Assembly: GCA_947452995.1 (NCBI GenBank)
Contig: CANGEV010000001.1
Location: 310,001-374,000 of the forward strand
From: Chitinophagales bacterium
GTDB taxonomy: Bacteria > Bacteroidota > Bacteroidia > Chitinophagales > CAIODY01
Length of the DNA: 64,000 nt
Direction of reading: 5' to 3'
In this document: positions 36,195-44,326 of the stretch, piece by piece
How the letters are laid out: each line of letters starts with the position of its first letter
How positions within the stretch are numbered: position 1 is the stretch's first letter
Notes under the pieces: generated by a model
Told to the model about the DNA's origin: nothing
The model's database searches: none
The model's input: the letters and a program-made list of their open reading frames with translations, nothing else
Position numbers and translations under genes: made by a program

Positions 36195-37445
36195 ATGTAT
36201 TCATTTGAAAAGTATAGTTTAGAGAATGGTCTTAAAGTAATCTTGCATCATGATGAGGCCACACCTATGGTATGTGTGAACGTACTATATAATGTCGGTG
36301 CGCGAGATGAAGATGAGAACAGAACTGGATTTGCGCATTTATTTGAACACTTAATGTTCGGAGGTTCTATAAATGTTCCTATTTTCGATGAACCAATAGA
36401 AATGGCCGGCGGAAAGAATAATGCCTTTACCTCAAATGATATGACCAATTATTATGAGGTCGTACCTGCTGAAAATATTGAAACGGCATTTTGGTTAGAA
36501 TCAGATCGTATGATCAGTCTAGCATTTAGTCCTGAATCTTTGGAAGTACAACGTAAGGTTGTTTGTGAGGAATTCAAAGAGCACTATATTAATCAGCCTT
36601 ACGGTGACATTTCGCATATCATACGAGAGTTATCGTACAAAGTACATCCATATAAATGGCCTACTATCGGAAAGAATTTAGCCCATATCGAAGAAGCGAG
36701 TTTGGAGGATGTGAAAGCGTTTTTCAAAAAGCATTATGCCCCTAACAACGCGATTTTAGTAGTTGCGGGAGGTTTCAATCCAATAACCATAAAGGATCAA
36801 ATTAATAAATGGTTTGCTTCAATTCCATCGCAATCGATTGCAGAACGTGTAATAGAAAATGAGCCTCGTCAGACTGAAAGAAGACAAATCAATATAGAAA
36901 GGGACGTTCCAGCCAATGCGCTCTATCTAAGTTTTCACGGTAGTAATCGTAGATCTAGCGACTATTATGTGATGGATTTGCTTACAGATTTATTATCAAG
37001 CGGCAAGAGCAGTCGTTTATATTTAAACCTAGTAAAGGAAAAACAAATTTTCAGCAGTATAGAGTGTTATCATTATGGTAGTATGGATAATGGATTAATA
37101 CAGGTAGAGGGCAAATTACAACCTGGTATTAGTTTCGAAGAAGCAGAAGCTGAGGTAATGCAAGAGTTACAAAAACTAGGAACGACTTTAATAGAACCTC
37201 GCGAGATTGAGAAGCTATTGAACAAGTTAGAATCTCAGTTAGAAATGACGCACTTAGATTTAGGAGAACGTGCGTTTAGTTTTGCCTATTATGAATTAGT
37301 TTTTAACGATCCTAATGCAATCAATACAGATGCAGAAAACTATAAGAAAGTAGATGCGGAACGCTTAAGAGCCTATGCAGCAGAGGTTTTTAGGGCAGAC
37401 AATTGCAATTGTGTGTATTATAGTTCAAACAAGAACACAGTCTAA
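36195..37445 (+). CDS. M16-family zinc metallopeptidase (insulinase-like)
   Basis: 416 residues with the inverted zinc motif HLFEH (H48, E51, H52) and the third ligand in VVCEEFKEH (E125/E126), so it is the active type. No signal peptide is visible, which makes it cytoplasmic. Half-length M16 enzymes act as dimers and degrade peptides. Last gene of the BamA-like, PorV-like, NHL run, 11 bases after it. A role in clearing signal peptides or envelope peptides is a guess. Confidence 0.93.
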   Translation: MYSFEKYSLENGLKVILHHDEATPMVCVNVLYNVGARDEDENRTGFAHLFEHLMFGGSINVPIFDEPIEMAGGKNNAFTSNDMTNYYEVVPAENIETAFWLESDRMISLAFSPESLEVQRKVVCEEFKEHYINQPYGDISHIIRELSYKVHPYKWPTIGKNLAHIEEASLEDVKAFFKKHYAPNNAILVVAGGFNPITIKDQINKWFASIPSQSIAERVIENEPRQTERRQINIERDVPANALYLSFHGSNRRSSDYYVMDLLTDLLSSGKSSRLYLNLVKEKQIFSSIECYHYGSMDNGLIQVEGKLQPGISFEEAEAEVMQELQKLGTTLIEPREIEKLLNKLESQLEMTHLDLGERAFSFAYYELVFNDPNAINTDAENYKKVDAERLRAYAAEVFRADNCNCVYYSSNKNTV

Positions 37446-37709
37446 ACGACGTCTAGCAAGTCGATTGGAAATATTTTTCTTCCTAAAAACAAAGAATTTA
37501 TCCACATTAAAATAAGAGGTTTTTTACAATTAAAACATTATCATTCTTTATTTTTAATTCATTTACAACTACTTACACTATAACTTATTTTAAAAATCGT
37601 TACAAGGCCCATTTATGCACATTTTGAAGCAAAAAAGGACTTGCAAAGGCCTATATAATAACTACTTTAGCACAGTAATTCATTCTTTAACCAAAAAACA
37701 CTTAAACAA
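37446..37709. other. AT-rich intergenic region with two DnaA-box matches
   Basis: 264 bases without a gene and very AT-rich. It holds TTATCCACA (37498-37506) and TTATGCACA (37613-37621), both matching the DnaA-box consensus TTATNCACA in the same direction, 115 bases apart, with an AT-rich stretch between them. The HU promoter is at its right end. Confidence 0.5.
37641..37670 (+). promoter_or_regulatory. Promoter of the HU gene
   Basis: TTG (37641-37643), exactly 19 bases, TACTTTAG (37663-37670), one mismatch from TAnnTTTG. It lies 39 bases before the ATG. Confidence 0.65.
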
Positions 37710-37994
37710 ATGAACAAAGGTGACTTGATTACCAAGATGGCTGGTGATGCCAAAATCTCTAAAGCACAAGCTGAAGGAGCATTGAATTCTTTCATGAAAT
37801 CTATCGAAGACACTTTGAAAAAAGGTGGCAAAATCACTTTGGTTGGTTTCGGTACTTTCTCAACTTCTAAGCGTAAAGCTCGTGTTGGTGTTAATCCATC
37901 TGAGCCTACTAAGAAGATCAAAATTGCAGCTCGTACAGTTGCTCGCTTCAAAGCTGGTAAAACTTTGGCTACTAAAGTTAACAAGGGTAAATAA
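37710..37994 (+). CDS. hup: HU-family DNA-binding protein
   Basis: 94 residues, the nucleoid protein HU. MNKGDLITKMAGDAKISKAQAEGALNSF forms the helical base. GFGTFS leads into the DNA-binding arm with the intercalating proline in VGVNPSEP, and the basic tail ATKVNKGK ends it. It bends and packs DNA as a dimer. The codons are strongly biased (GGT, AAA, GCT), as in a highly expressed gene. It is a single-gene unit with its own promoter and a strong terminator. Confidence 0.96.
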   Translation: MNKGDLITKMAGDAKISKAQAEGALNSFMKSIEDTLKKGGKITLVGFGTFSTSKRKARVGVNPSEPTKKIKIAARTVARFKAGKTLATKVNKGK

Positions 37995-38011
37995 TTTAAT
38001 TTGCCTTTACA

Positions 38012-38042
38012 AAAAAGAGCACCTTTTAGGTGCTCTTTTTTT
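38012..38042 (+). terminator. Terminator of the HU gene
   Basis: Stem AAAAAGAGCACC/GGTGCTCTTTTT around a short T-rich loop, ending in T-run, 18 bases after the stop. Confidence 0.92.
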
Positions 38043-38095
38043 ATGCCCAAACGACTAAAAATGCGTAATTTCACAAGCTAATTTAAGTGAATACT

Positions 38096-39547
38096 ATGTC
38101 GATTCCATTTGATCAATACGAAGCAGTAATAGGATTGGAGGTACACGCCCAATTACAAACAAATAGTAAGGCTTATTGTGCGGATGGCACCTTATTTGGC
38201 TTGTCCCCTAACGAACAGGTAAGTCCTATCTCATTAGGTCATCCTGGCACCCTACCTGTCTTAAATCGTAGTGCGATTGACTATGCAATAAAAATGGGCT
38301 TAGCAACGAATTGTGAGATTAATCATTTCAATGCGTATGCGCGTAAGAACTATTTTTATGCGGATTTACCGAAAGGATATCAAATTACACAACATACTAC
38401 TCCGATCTGTACGAATGGTAAGGTAACGATAGAGGTAAACGGTCAGAAGAAAAACATCGGTATTACACGTATTCACATGGAAGAAGATGCCGGTAAAAGC
38501 ATTCACGATATCGATCCATTTCACACCTTAGTTGATTTGAATCGTGCGGGGGTTCCATTGATTGAAATTGTAACGGAGCCAGATTTTAGAAACGCGGATG
38601 AAGCTTATGAATATCTTACATTGATTCGTAAACTAGTACGTTATTTAGAAATTTGCGATGGAAATATGGAAGAAGGTTCATTGCGTTGTGATTGTAACGT
38701 ATCTGTAAGAAAAAAAGGCGCAAGTGAATTTGGAACGAAGATAGAAGTGAAAAACATGAATTCAATTCGCAACGTAAAACGTGCCATTGAATATGAAATC
38801 GAACGTCAAATTACAGCTATTGAAGCAGGTGAAAAGCTCTACCAACAAACGCGTTCTTTTAACGCAGCAAATGGAACAACTTTTGACATGCGTAGTAAAG
38901 AGGCTGCAAACGATTATCGTTATTTCCCAGAACCAGATATTCCTCCATTTATAGTAACAGAAGCAGATATCGAAACGGTTCGCCAATCGATGCCAGCGCT
39001 ACCGGAAGAATTATTCGCTCGTTTCAAAACAGAATACGGTTTAAGTGCTTATGATGCGGGGGTATTGAGTGATGATCGTTTTATTGCGGAGTACTTCGAA
39101 AATCTCGTTGGAGAAAGCAAAAACTATAAACAAGCAGCGAATTGGGTGATGGGACCTGTAAAATCCTATCTTAACGAAAGAGCAATCGACATAAAGGAAT
39201 TTCCACTTACGGTAGCACATATCAATAGCATTATGCAATTGGTTGAAACAGGTAAAGTATCGCATACGGTTGCGGTACAAAAAATCTATCCCGTTTTGTT
39301 AGAAAATCCTGGTAAAGATCCTTTACAAATTGCGCAAGAGCTAAACCTAATTCAAGAAAGTAATGCAGGGGCTATTGAAGAGTTAGTTAAACAAGCATTA
39401 GCAAAATTCCCTGAAAAAGTAGAAGAATATAAGTCTGGCAAAACAAGCTTAGTTGGGCTTTTCATGGGCGAAGTCATGAAACTTTCTAAAGGAAAAGCAG
39501 ATCCTAAAATGGCGAATGAACTTGTAATAAAATACCTGAATGCATAA
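38096..39547 (+). CDS. gatB: Asp-tRNA(Asn)/Glu-tRNA(Gln) amidotransferase subunit B
   Basis: 483 residues from the ATG at 38096 (the GTG at 38087 adds three residues). GatB binds mischarged Glu-tRNA-Gln or Asp-tRNA-Asn and activates the side chain for amidation. Seen: GLEVHAQL near 15, a KAYCADGTLFG region, YADLPKGYQITQ, MEEDAGKS and the C-terminal YqeY-like helical tail (ALAKFPEKVEEYKSGKTSLVGLFMGEVMK). gatA and gatC are not next to it, which is common. Confidence 0.97.
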   Translation: MSIPFDQYEAVIGLEVHAQLQTNSKAYCADGTLFGLSPNEQVSPISLGHPGTLPVLNRSAIDYAIKMGLATNCEINHFNAYARKNYFYADLPKGYQITQHTTPICTNGKVTIEVNGQKKNIGITRIHMEEDAGKSIHDIDPFHTLVDLNRAGVPLIEIVTEPDFRNADEAYEYLTLIRKLVRYLEICDGNMEEGSLRCDCNVSVRKKGASEFGTKIEVKNMNSIRNVKRAIEYEIERQITAIEAGEKLYQQTRSFNAANGTTFDMRSKEAANDYRYFPEPDIPPFIVTEADIETVRQSMPALPEELFARFKTEYGLSAYDAGVLSDDRFIAEYFENLVGESKNYKQAANWVMGPVKSYLNERAIDIKEFPLTVAHINSIMQLVETGKVSHTVAVQKIYPVLLENPGKDPLQIAQELNLIQESNAGAIEELVKQALAKFPEKVEEYKSGKTSLVGLFMGEVMKLSKGKADPKMANELVIKYLNA

Positions 39548-39548
39548 T

Positions 39549-40673
39549 ATGAAAGGCACTATCCTACTTCTACTAAATACATGCATGAGTATTTTATTTT
39601 GGAGCAGTTGTAATGACTACTTTAAAAGTAATACCTATAAAATTGAAGGTACTTTAAAGGGCTATAATCAATCTAAACTTCTATTAGAAGAGGTAGTTTT
39701 AGGAGAAGCCACTTTAATTGATACCGTTAAAACAAATTCGGCTGGAGAGTTTGAATTAAAAGGCACCGTTAAAGAGCCCGGTATTTATAGAATATCCACC
39801 GAACAAGGACTTTCATTTATTATCATTTTAAAAGCTGGCAGTAATATCGTATTTGAAGGGGATGTAGCAAAGCCGCTGCCATACAAAATGAGTGGTGAAG
39901 TAGAATGTGAAGCTTTAAAAAATTATATTGATTCACAAATCATACGTAACCTTCGTCTTCGTCAGATGCAGGAGGATTATTATTCCTTACGTAATAATGG
40001 CGGCAATGACTCCATCTTAAAAGTTCGTAAAGCAAATATTTCAATCGCGGAGAATTCATTAATTGAAAAAGTTCGTCAGTATGTAGACACTTCGCATTAT
40101 TACCTAGTTAGTTTGTTTGCGGCGAGCAATCTTCGTGTCGAAGCGGATTTTGCAAGAAAGAAAAATTTATTAGCAAAAATGGAAAAGGCCATGCCTAATT
40201 CGGCTTATACCAAAAGCTTTAAATCCATTTTAGGAACTGTTGTGGAAGATCCTGTTGGAGAGAAGTTCAAAGACTTCCAATTGCCTAATTTAGAACGCAG
40301 AATGGTAAAGCTCTCCGATGTAAAGGCGAAACTAATTTTATTAGATTTCTGGGCTTCCTGGTGTAAGCCGTGTCGTACGGAGCATCCAGCAATGATTCAA
40401 TTGTATCAAAAGTACAAATCAAGTGGAATGACCATTTTCAGTGTTTCTATTGATGAAGAAGCAGGCCGTTGGTTTGATGCAGTACAAGAAGATAAGTTAA
40501 TGTGGCCTAACCATGTGAATGAAATTGACGGCTTAAAGGGACTAAGTTGTACTTCTTACTATATCAATGAAATTCCAAACAATTATTTAATCGATAGCAA
40601 TGGAATTGTAGTAGCGCGTAATTTACACGGGCAAGCATTACAAGATTTCGTAGCTAGTTACTTTAATAAATAG
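39549..40673 (+). CDS. Lipoprotein thioredoxin of the TlpA/ResA type with DUF4369 domain
   Basis: 374 residues from the ATG at 39549, which directly follows the gatB stop (an ATG at 39540 adds three residues). Lipobox FWSSC (Cys 21). A DUF4369-like beta domain covers about 30-120 (IEGTLKGYNQSKLLLEE), then a helical linker. A C-terminal TlpA thioredoxin domain has WCKPC (C272, C275). Such two-domain proteins are abundant in Bacteroidota and are thought to reduce disulfides in the periplasm. Downstream terC follows after 2 bases. Confidence 0.92.
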   Translation: MKGTILLLLNTCMSILFWSSCNDYFKSNTYKIEGTLKGYNQSKLLLEEVVLGEATLIDTVKTNSAGEFELKGTVKEPGIYRISTEQGLSFIIILKAGSNIVFEGDVAKPLPYKMSGEVECEALKNYIDSQIIRNLRLRQMQEDYYSLRNNGGNDSILKVRKANISIAENSLIEKVRQYVDTSHYYLVSLFAASNLRVEADFARKKNLLAKMEKAMPNSAYTKSFKSILGTVVEDPVGEKFKDFQLPNLERRMVKLSDVKAKLILLDFWASWCKPCRTEHPAMIQLYQKYKSSGMTIFSVSIDEEAGRWFDAVQEDKLMWPNHVNEIDGLKGLSCTSYYINEIPNNYLIDSNGIVVARNLHGQALQDFVASYFNK

Positions 40674-40675
40674 GT

Positions 40676-41371
40676 ATGTTAGATTTGGCTATTAGTTTCT
40701 TTACGCTGACAATCATGGAATTGGTGCTTGGCATCGACAATATCATTTTCATTTCTTTAGTTACAGAGAACATGAAACAAGAGGACCGCAAGCGTGGTCG
40801 CAATGTGGGATTGATATTAGCATTAGGCTTACGCATTATACTTTTGATGAGTATAAATTGGTTGATCCATTTCGATGATGCGCTCTTTACATTATTCGAT
40901 CACACCTTCAGTGGAAGAGATTTAATTTTATTAGGAGGCGGTATTTTCTTAATCTATAAAACAACGATTGAGATTCACGAGAAAGTGGAGAAAGATGAAC
41001 ATGCGCAAAAGGGCAAAGCAAAAGCACTCAGTTTTTCCGGAGCGGTATTTCAAATTGCCATGCTGGATTTGGTATTCTCTTTCGATTCAATCTTAACTGC
41101 AGTTGGCTTAGTTAAAAATGTTGAAGTAATGATTGCTGCTGTTATTGCGAGTATGCTTTTAATGATGGTATTCAGCGGACAAATCGCCAATTTCGTCAAT
41201 AAGCATCCAACGATTAAAGTTCTAGCCCTATCTTTTTTGATGTTGATCGGCGTTTTGTTACTCGCAGAATCATTCCACGTACATGTTGAAAAAACGTATG
41301 TCTATTTCGCAATGGCTTTCTCTTTCGGTGTGGAGCTCTTAAATATGCGTATGCGCAAGAAGAAAAGCTAG
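40676..41371 (+). CDS. TerC-family integral membrane protein
   Basis: 231 residues with about seven helices and the TerC motifs LGIDNIIFISLV near 18 and DLVFSFDSILTAVG near 136, which carry conserved acidic residues in the membrane. TerC relatives have been linked to tellurite resistance and to manganese export; without a ter cluster, metal export during membrane-protein metalation is the more likely role. It overlaps the convergent hydrolase gene by 4 bases. Confidence 0.92.
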   Translation: MLDLAISFFTLTIMELVLGIDNIIFISLVTENMKQEDRKRGRNVGLILALGLRIILLMSINWLIHFDDALFTLFDHTFSGRDLILLGGGIFLIYKTTIEIHEKVEKDEHAQKGKAKALSFSGAVFQIAMLDLVFSFDSILTAVGLVKNVEVMIAAVIASMLLMMVFSGQIANFVNKHPTIKVLALSFLMLIGVLLLAESFHVHVEKTYVYFAMAFSFGVELLNMRMRKKKS

Positions 41372-42636
41372 TGATGTTTTCGTTTGTATTCTGAAGCGGC
41401 TACGATTTGTCCGAGATGGGATAAAAACGGAAAGCCTATTGCATCATAGGCGTATTTACCGTCATTAAGCACGCCATCTCGATCCACAAATATACTCGCG
41501 CTTAACACAAACTTTGTTTTCTTATCGATCGACTCAAAATAACCTACATCATTTAAGAAGCCATAAGCCTGCCCAACTTTGTTATAAATATTCATTATTG
41601 ATTTTGGCTCCGGCAAATCGATTCCCACCTTACAATAATTACGCGTTAACAAATCACTTCCCCAAAATAGATACTTAAACGTGGTAGGATAAATTTCACT
41701 ACTAGTATCAGGCATAGGGAATGCATTCATGTAATACAATAATGAATCCCGAAAAGGGAAGGAAAGAAAGCTGGCGTCATCACTGTATGCTAATAGACGT
41801 ACTAACAATTGATGCGCACTTTCAATACTTATATAATTCGATCTTACAAATGAACGTGGTGCATGAATCAAAGAATCTTTAATATCTAAATAGGAAGTTC
41901 CAGCTTTTGCGAAATCATTCGCTAGCAAAACAGAAGGCGACTTTACAAGCGCTTCCTCCTTAAATAAAATCTCTCCGCGACCATTTTCAATATGATACGC
42001 ACAATGTCGTTTATTATCATTTGAATCGCATTTCATTGAAAAGCGCGATTGAATAATGATATCTTCAAAATCAGTCGCGAAATTTACATGGTAATCACGC
42101 ACCACTTCATACAATGGATTGAAAGCGGTATTATTACTTTTTTGAAGCAACTCTTGTAACAGGCTTCCAATGCGCATTCCATTCACTATACCATTTGAAC
42201 CCAGCTGACCGCAATAGGCAGTATCGTCAATAAAAATGCGGTCGTTTAGTGTAATTTGATTAATTGGTTGAAAGCGATTAATGGCATCTATTTTCTGCAA
42301 GAAGTATACGGCCATCGGCAATTTGATAATACTTGCAGGATAGGTATATTGAGACGGCTTGGAAGGATACTGATAATAGGTATATTTTACGACGCCTTTT
42401 TTTGTGGTGTCAATTTGAGTGAGATAAATTTGTAATCGATAGGTATTAACGGAGTCGAGGACATTTTTCCAAAACGGCATTTGCTTACGGAGGAAATGCT
42501 CAAATTGTTTATCACGACTTCTAAAAAAGGAAGGATGAATGGTAGTCAACCTTTGAATCTGTGCTTCTGACACGAAACAACAAAAAAGCAGACTAAATAG
42601 CAATTTTAGAAAGGTGATATTAATCTTACATTTCAT
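41368..42636 (-). CDS. Beta-lactamase-like serine hydrolase, secreted
   Basis: 422 residues with signal peptide 1-25 (ending SEAQ). It shows the three landmarks of the penicillin-recognising serine fold: SIIK (S102, K105), SNN (167-169) and KVG (353-355). An omega-loop glutamate of class A beta-lactamases is not evident. A cell-wall or ester-hydrolysing enzyme is more likely than a resistance enzyme. It is longer than class A enzymes (about 290) because of a 60-residue N-terminal extension and an insertion near 185-260. Confidence 0.82.
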   Translation of the reverse strand: MKCKINITFLKLLFSLLFCCFVSEAQIQRLTTIHPSFFRSRDKQFEHFLRKQMPFWKNVLDSVNTYRLQIYLTQIDTTKKGVVKYTYYQYPSKPSQYTYPASIIKLPMAVYFLQKIDAINRFQPINQITLNDRIFIDDTAYCGQLGSNGIVNGMRIGSLLQELLQKSNNTAFNPLYEVVRDYHVNFATDFEDIIIQSRFSMKCDSNDNKRHCAYHIENGRGEILFKEEALVKSPSVLLANDFAKAGTSYLDIKDSLIHAPRSFVRSNYISIESAHQLLVRLLAYSDDASFLSFPFRDSLLYYMNAFPMPDTSSEIYPTTFKYLFWGSDLLTRNYCKVGIDLPEPKSIMNIYNKVGQAYGFLNDVGYFESIDKKTKFVLSASIFVDRDGVLNDGKYAYDAIGFPFLSHLGQIVAASEYKRKHH

Positions 42637-42661
42637 CCTTAAAACTAATTAATTTAAAGCT

Positions 42662-42964
42662 ATGAATAAACCCCTTTTTGATGATGATGCACAATGGCAG
42701 GAAGAATCTCAATTCTACGGCAATTTAATTGCTGACAAAAGTATTGACGAAACAAGTCCGAATTTTAAGGAAGCATTATCACTAGGAATTGCAGAAGCGC
42801 TATTAAAGCGTCCAGAGTCCTTGTGGCAATTACTTTATCGCATGGATATCTCAGAAAAGGAAGTAGGTAAAATTTTAGAAAGCCGAAAAGAGGTAGCAGA
42901 GCAAATCGCAGATTTACTCATTGCACGCGTTCAAAAAATACGTGCCTTACGCGCAAATTTTTAA
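42662..42964 (+). CDS. Small acidic protein of unknown function
   Basis: 100 residues, not recognised. The first 35 are acidic (DDDAQWQEESQF); the rest is likely all-helical (EALSLGIAEALLKR, EVAEQIADLLIARVQKIRALR). There is no signal peptide or cysteine. It is read away from the hydrolase gene (25 bases between the starts) and its stop overlaps the DUF2461 end by 4 bases. Good length, sensible start and fit between neighbours make it a real gene; function is unknown. Confidence 0.7.
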   Translation: MNKPLFDDDAQWQEESQFYGNLIADKSIDETSPNFKEALSLGIAEALLKRPESLWQLLYRMDISEKEVGKILESRKEVAEQIADLLIARVQKIRALRANF

Positions 42965-43626
42965 TGCTCGATTGCTAATGTAAAAAAGTCGTTGAAAGGC
43001 TTTGCCAATTTTGCTAATTTTCCAAACTGCTTAGAGAAATCAATTTCAAGTAAATCCGTCTGATCGAACTTATGGCTCACAGTCCAGCTTTTATAGCGGA
43101 GTAAACCGATAGCAGGATGAGAAGGATCATAGCCCTTCGGTGCCTTTTTCAATTGTTCGCCTTCTATTTTTGTGAATGCAGTTTTAAAGGCCTTATTTGA
43201 AATTATCTTTTCAAGATCAGCAGCGTTATAGTCTATTTCTTGTCGAATCTTCGCGATGGTTTCTCCTTGCGGCATCCATACGCCTGCTGCCATAAAACAA
43301 TTCCCCGGTTCGATATGCAAATAATAACCTCCATGATAGGCATTCTTCCCATTTGGCGACATATAAGAGCCGAAAGCTGTTTTGTAAGGGGACTTATCCG
43401 CGCTAAAGCGTACATCTCTATTTAAACGAAACAAACAGGATTTTGGTGTCGTAGCTGCGAATCTTGGTTCAAAAGGAATAAGTTCTTTTAGCATCTCTGC
43501 AGTAAGGGCCTCCATTTCTTTTTTGGAAGCTTCATATAAAGGACGATTCGCTTCGAGCCAATCACGATTATTATTTTGCTTAATTCCTTTCAGAAACTGA
43601 AAGGTTCCTTTCGTCAACCCTGCCAT
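42961..43626 (-). CDS. DUF2461 domain protein
   Basis: 221 residues of the DUF2461 (TIGR02453) family: FLKGIKQNNNRDWLEANRPLYE at the start, CLFRLNRDVRFSADKSPYKTAFG near 65, GYYLHIEPG near 100 and a C-terminal FFTLAIEH. The biochemical function of the family is not established. It is the second gene after rpe; start and stop share one base (TAATG), so translation is coupled. Confidence 0.9.
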   Translation of the reverse strand: MAGLTKGTFQFLKGIKQNNNRDWLEANRPLYEASKKEMEALTAEMLKELIPFEPRFAATTPKSCLFRLNRDVRFSADKSPYKTAFGSYMSPNGKNAYHGGYYLHIEPGNCFMAAGVWMPQGETIAKIRQEIDYNAADLEKIISNKAFKTAFTKIEGEQLKKAPKGYDPSHPAIGLLRYKSWTVSHKFDQTDLLEIDFSKQFGKLAKLAKPFNDFFTLAIEH

Positions 43627-44279
43627 TATTTTACATTTTTAAGTTCGTTAGCAGCTGCAACTGGATCAGAGGCAGCAAATACAGCGTTCCCTGCAACAAG
43701 CACATCCGCTCCGGCATCTATCAACGATTTTATGTTAGCCATGCCGACTCCGCCATCTACTTCTATTAAAGCTGCTGAGCCTGAAGAAACAATCATTGCT
43801 TTAGCCTCACGCACTTTATTTACAGCATTCGGAATAAACTTCTGTCCGCCAAATCCAGGGTTGACACTCATAATCAAAACCAAATCAACATCCGCTATAA
43901 TATCTTTTAAAACATTGACAGGTGTATGAGGATTTAAAGCAACACCTGCTTTCATACCTGCTTGCTTAATCGCTTGAATGGTGCGATGCAAATGCGTACA
44001 AGCTTCGTAATGGACCGTTAAAATATCTGCGCCTGCGTCCTTAAAGGGCTGAATGAAGGCATCATTTTGCGTAATCATCAAATGCACATCAATAGGCTTA
44101 TTCGTAGCCTTACGTATCGCTTGTAATACAGGCAAACCAAAAGAAATATTTGGAACAAAATTACCGTCCATCACATCATAATGAAGCCAATCTGCCTGAC
44201 TTGCATTCAGTTGATCCATGGATTTTTGCAGATTTAAAAAATCAGCCGATAATAAAGATGGTGCAATTAAGTGTGCCAT
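43626..44279 (-). CDS. rpe: Ribulose-phosphate 3-epimerase
   Basis: 217 residues, a TIM barrel that interconverts ribulose 5-phosphate and xylulose 5-phosphate in the pentose phosphate pathway. Motifs: IAPSLLSADF at the N-terminus, HYDVMDGNFVPNISFG (catalytic Asp and metal His), HLMI near 66, MSVNPGFGGQKF near 137 and EVDGGV near 174. Length is normal. Promoter elements in the 39-base divergent gap are described separately. Confidence 0.97.
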   Translation of the reverse strand: MAHLIAPSLLSADFLNLQKSMDQLNASQADWLHYDVMDGNFVPNISFGLPVLQAIRKATNKPIDVHLMITQNDAFIQPFKDAGADILTVHYEACTHLHRTIQAIKQAGMKAGVALNPHTPVNVLKDIIADVDLVLIMSVNPGFGGQKFIPNAVNKVREAKAMIVSSGSAALIEVDGGVGMANIKSLIDAGADVLVAGNAVFAASDPVAAANELKNVK

Positions 44280-44282
44280 AGG

Positions 44283-44326
44283 TTGAATTATGTTTTACAA
44301 AGTTAGTATTTTCGAGACATGCGCAA
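44283..44326. promoter_or_regulatory. Compact bidirectional promoter between rpe and the membrane-protein gene
   Basis: Minus strand: TTG (44326-44324), 18 bases, TAACTTTG (44305-44298), perfect -7. Plus strand: TTG (44283-44285), 21 bases, TATTTTCG (44307-44314), one mismatch. The two -7 boxes are separated by a single base, and the plus box ends 4 bases before the ATG at 44319. So the two promoters must exclude each other. Confidence 0.6.
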
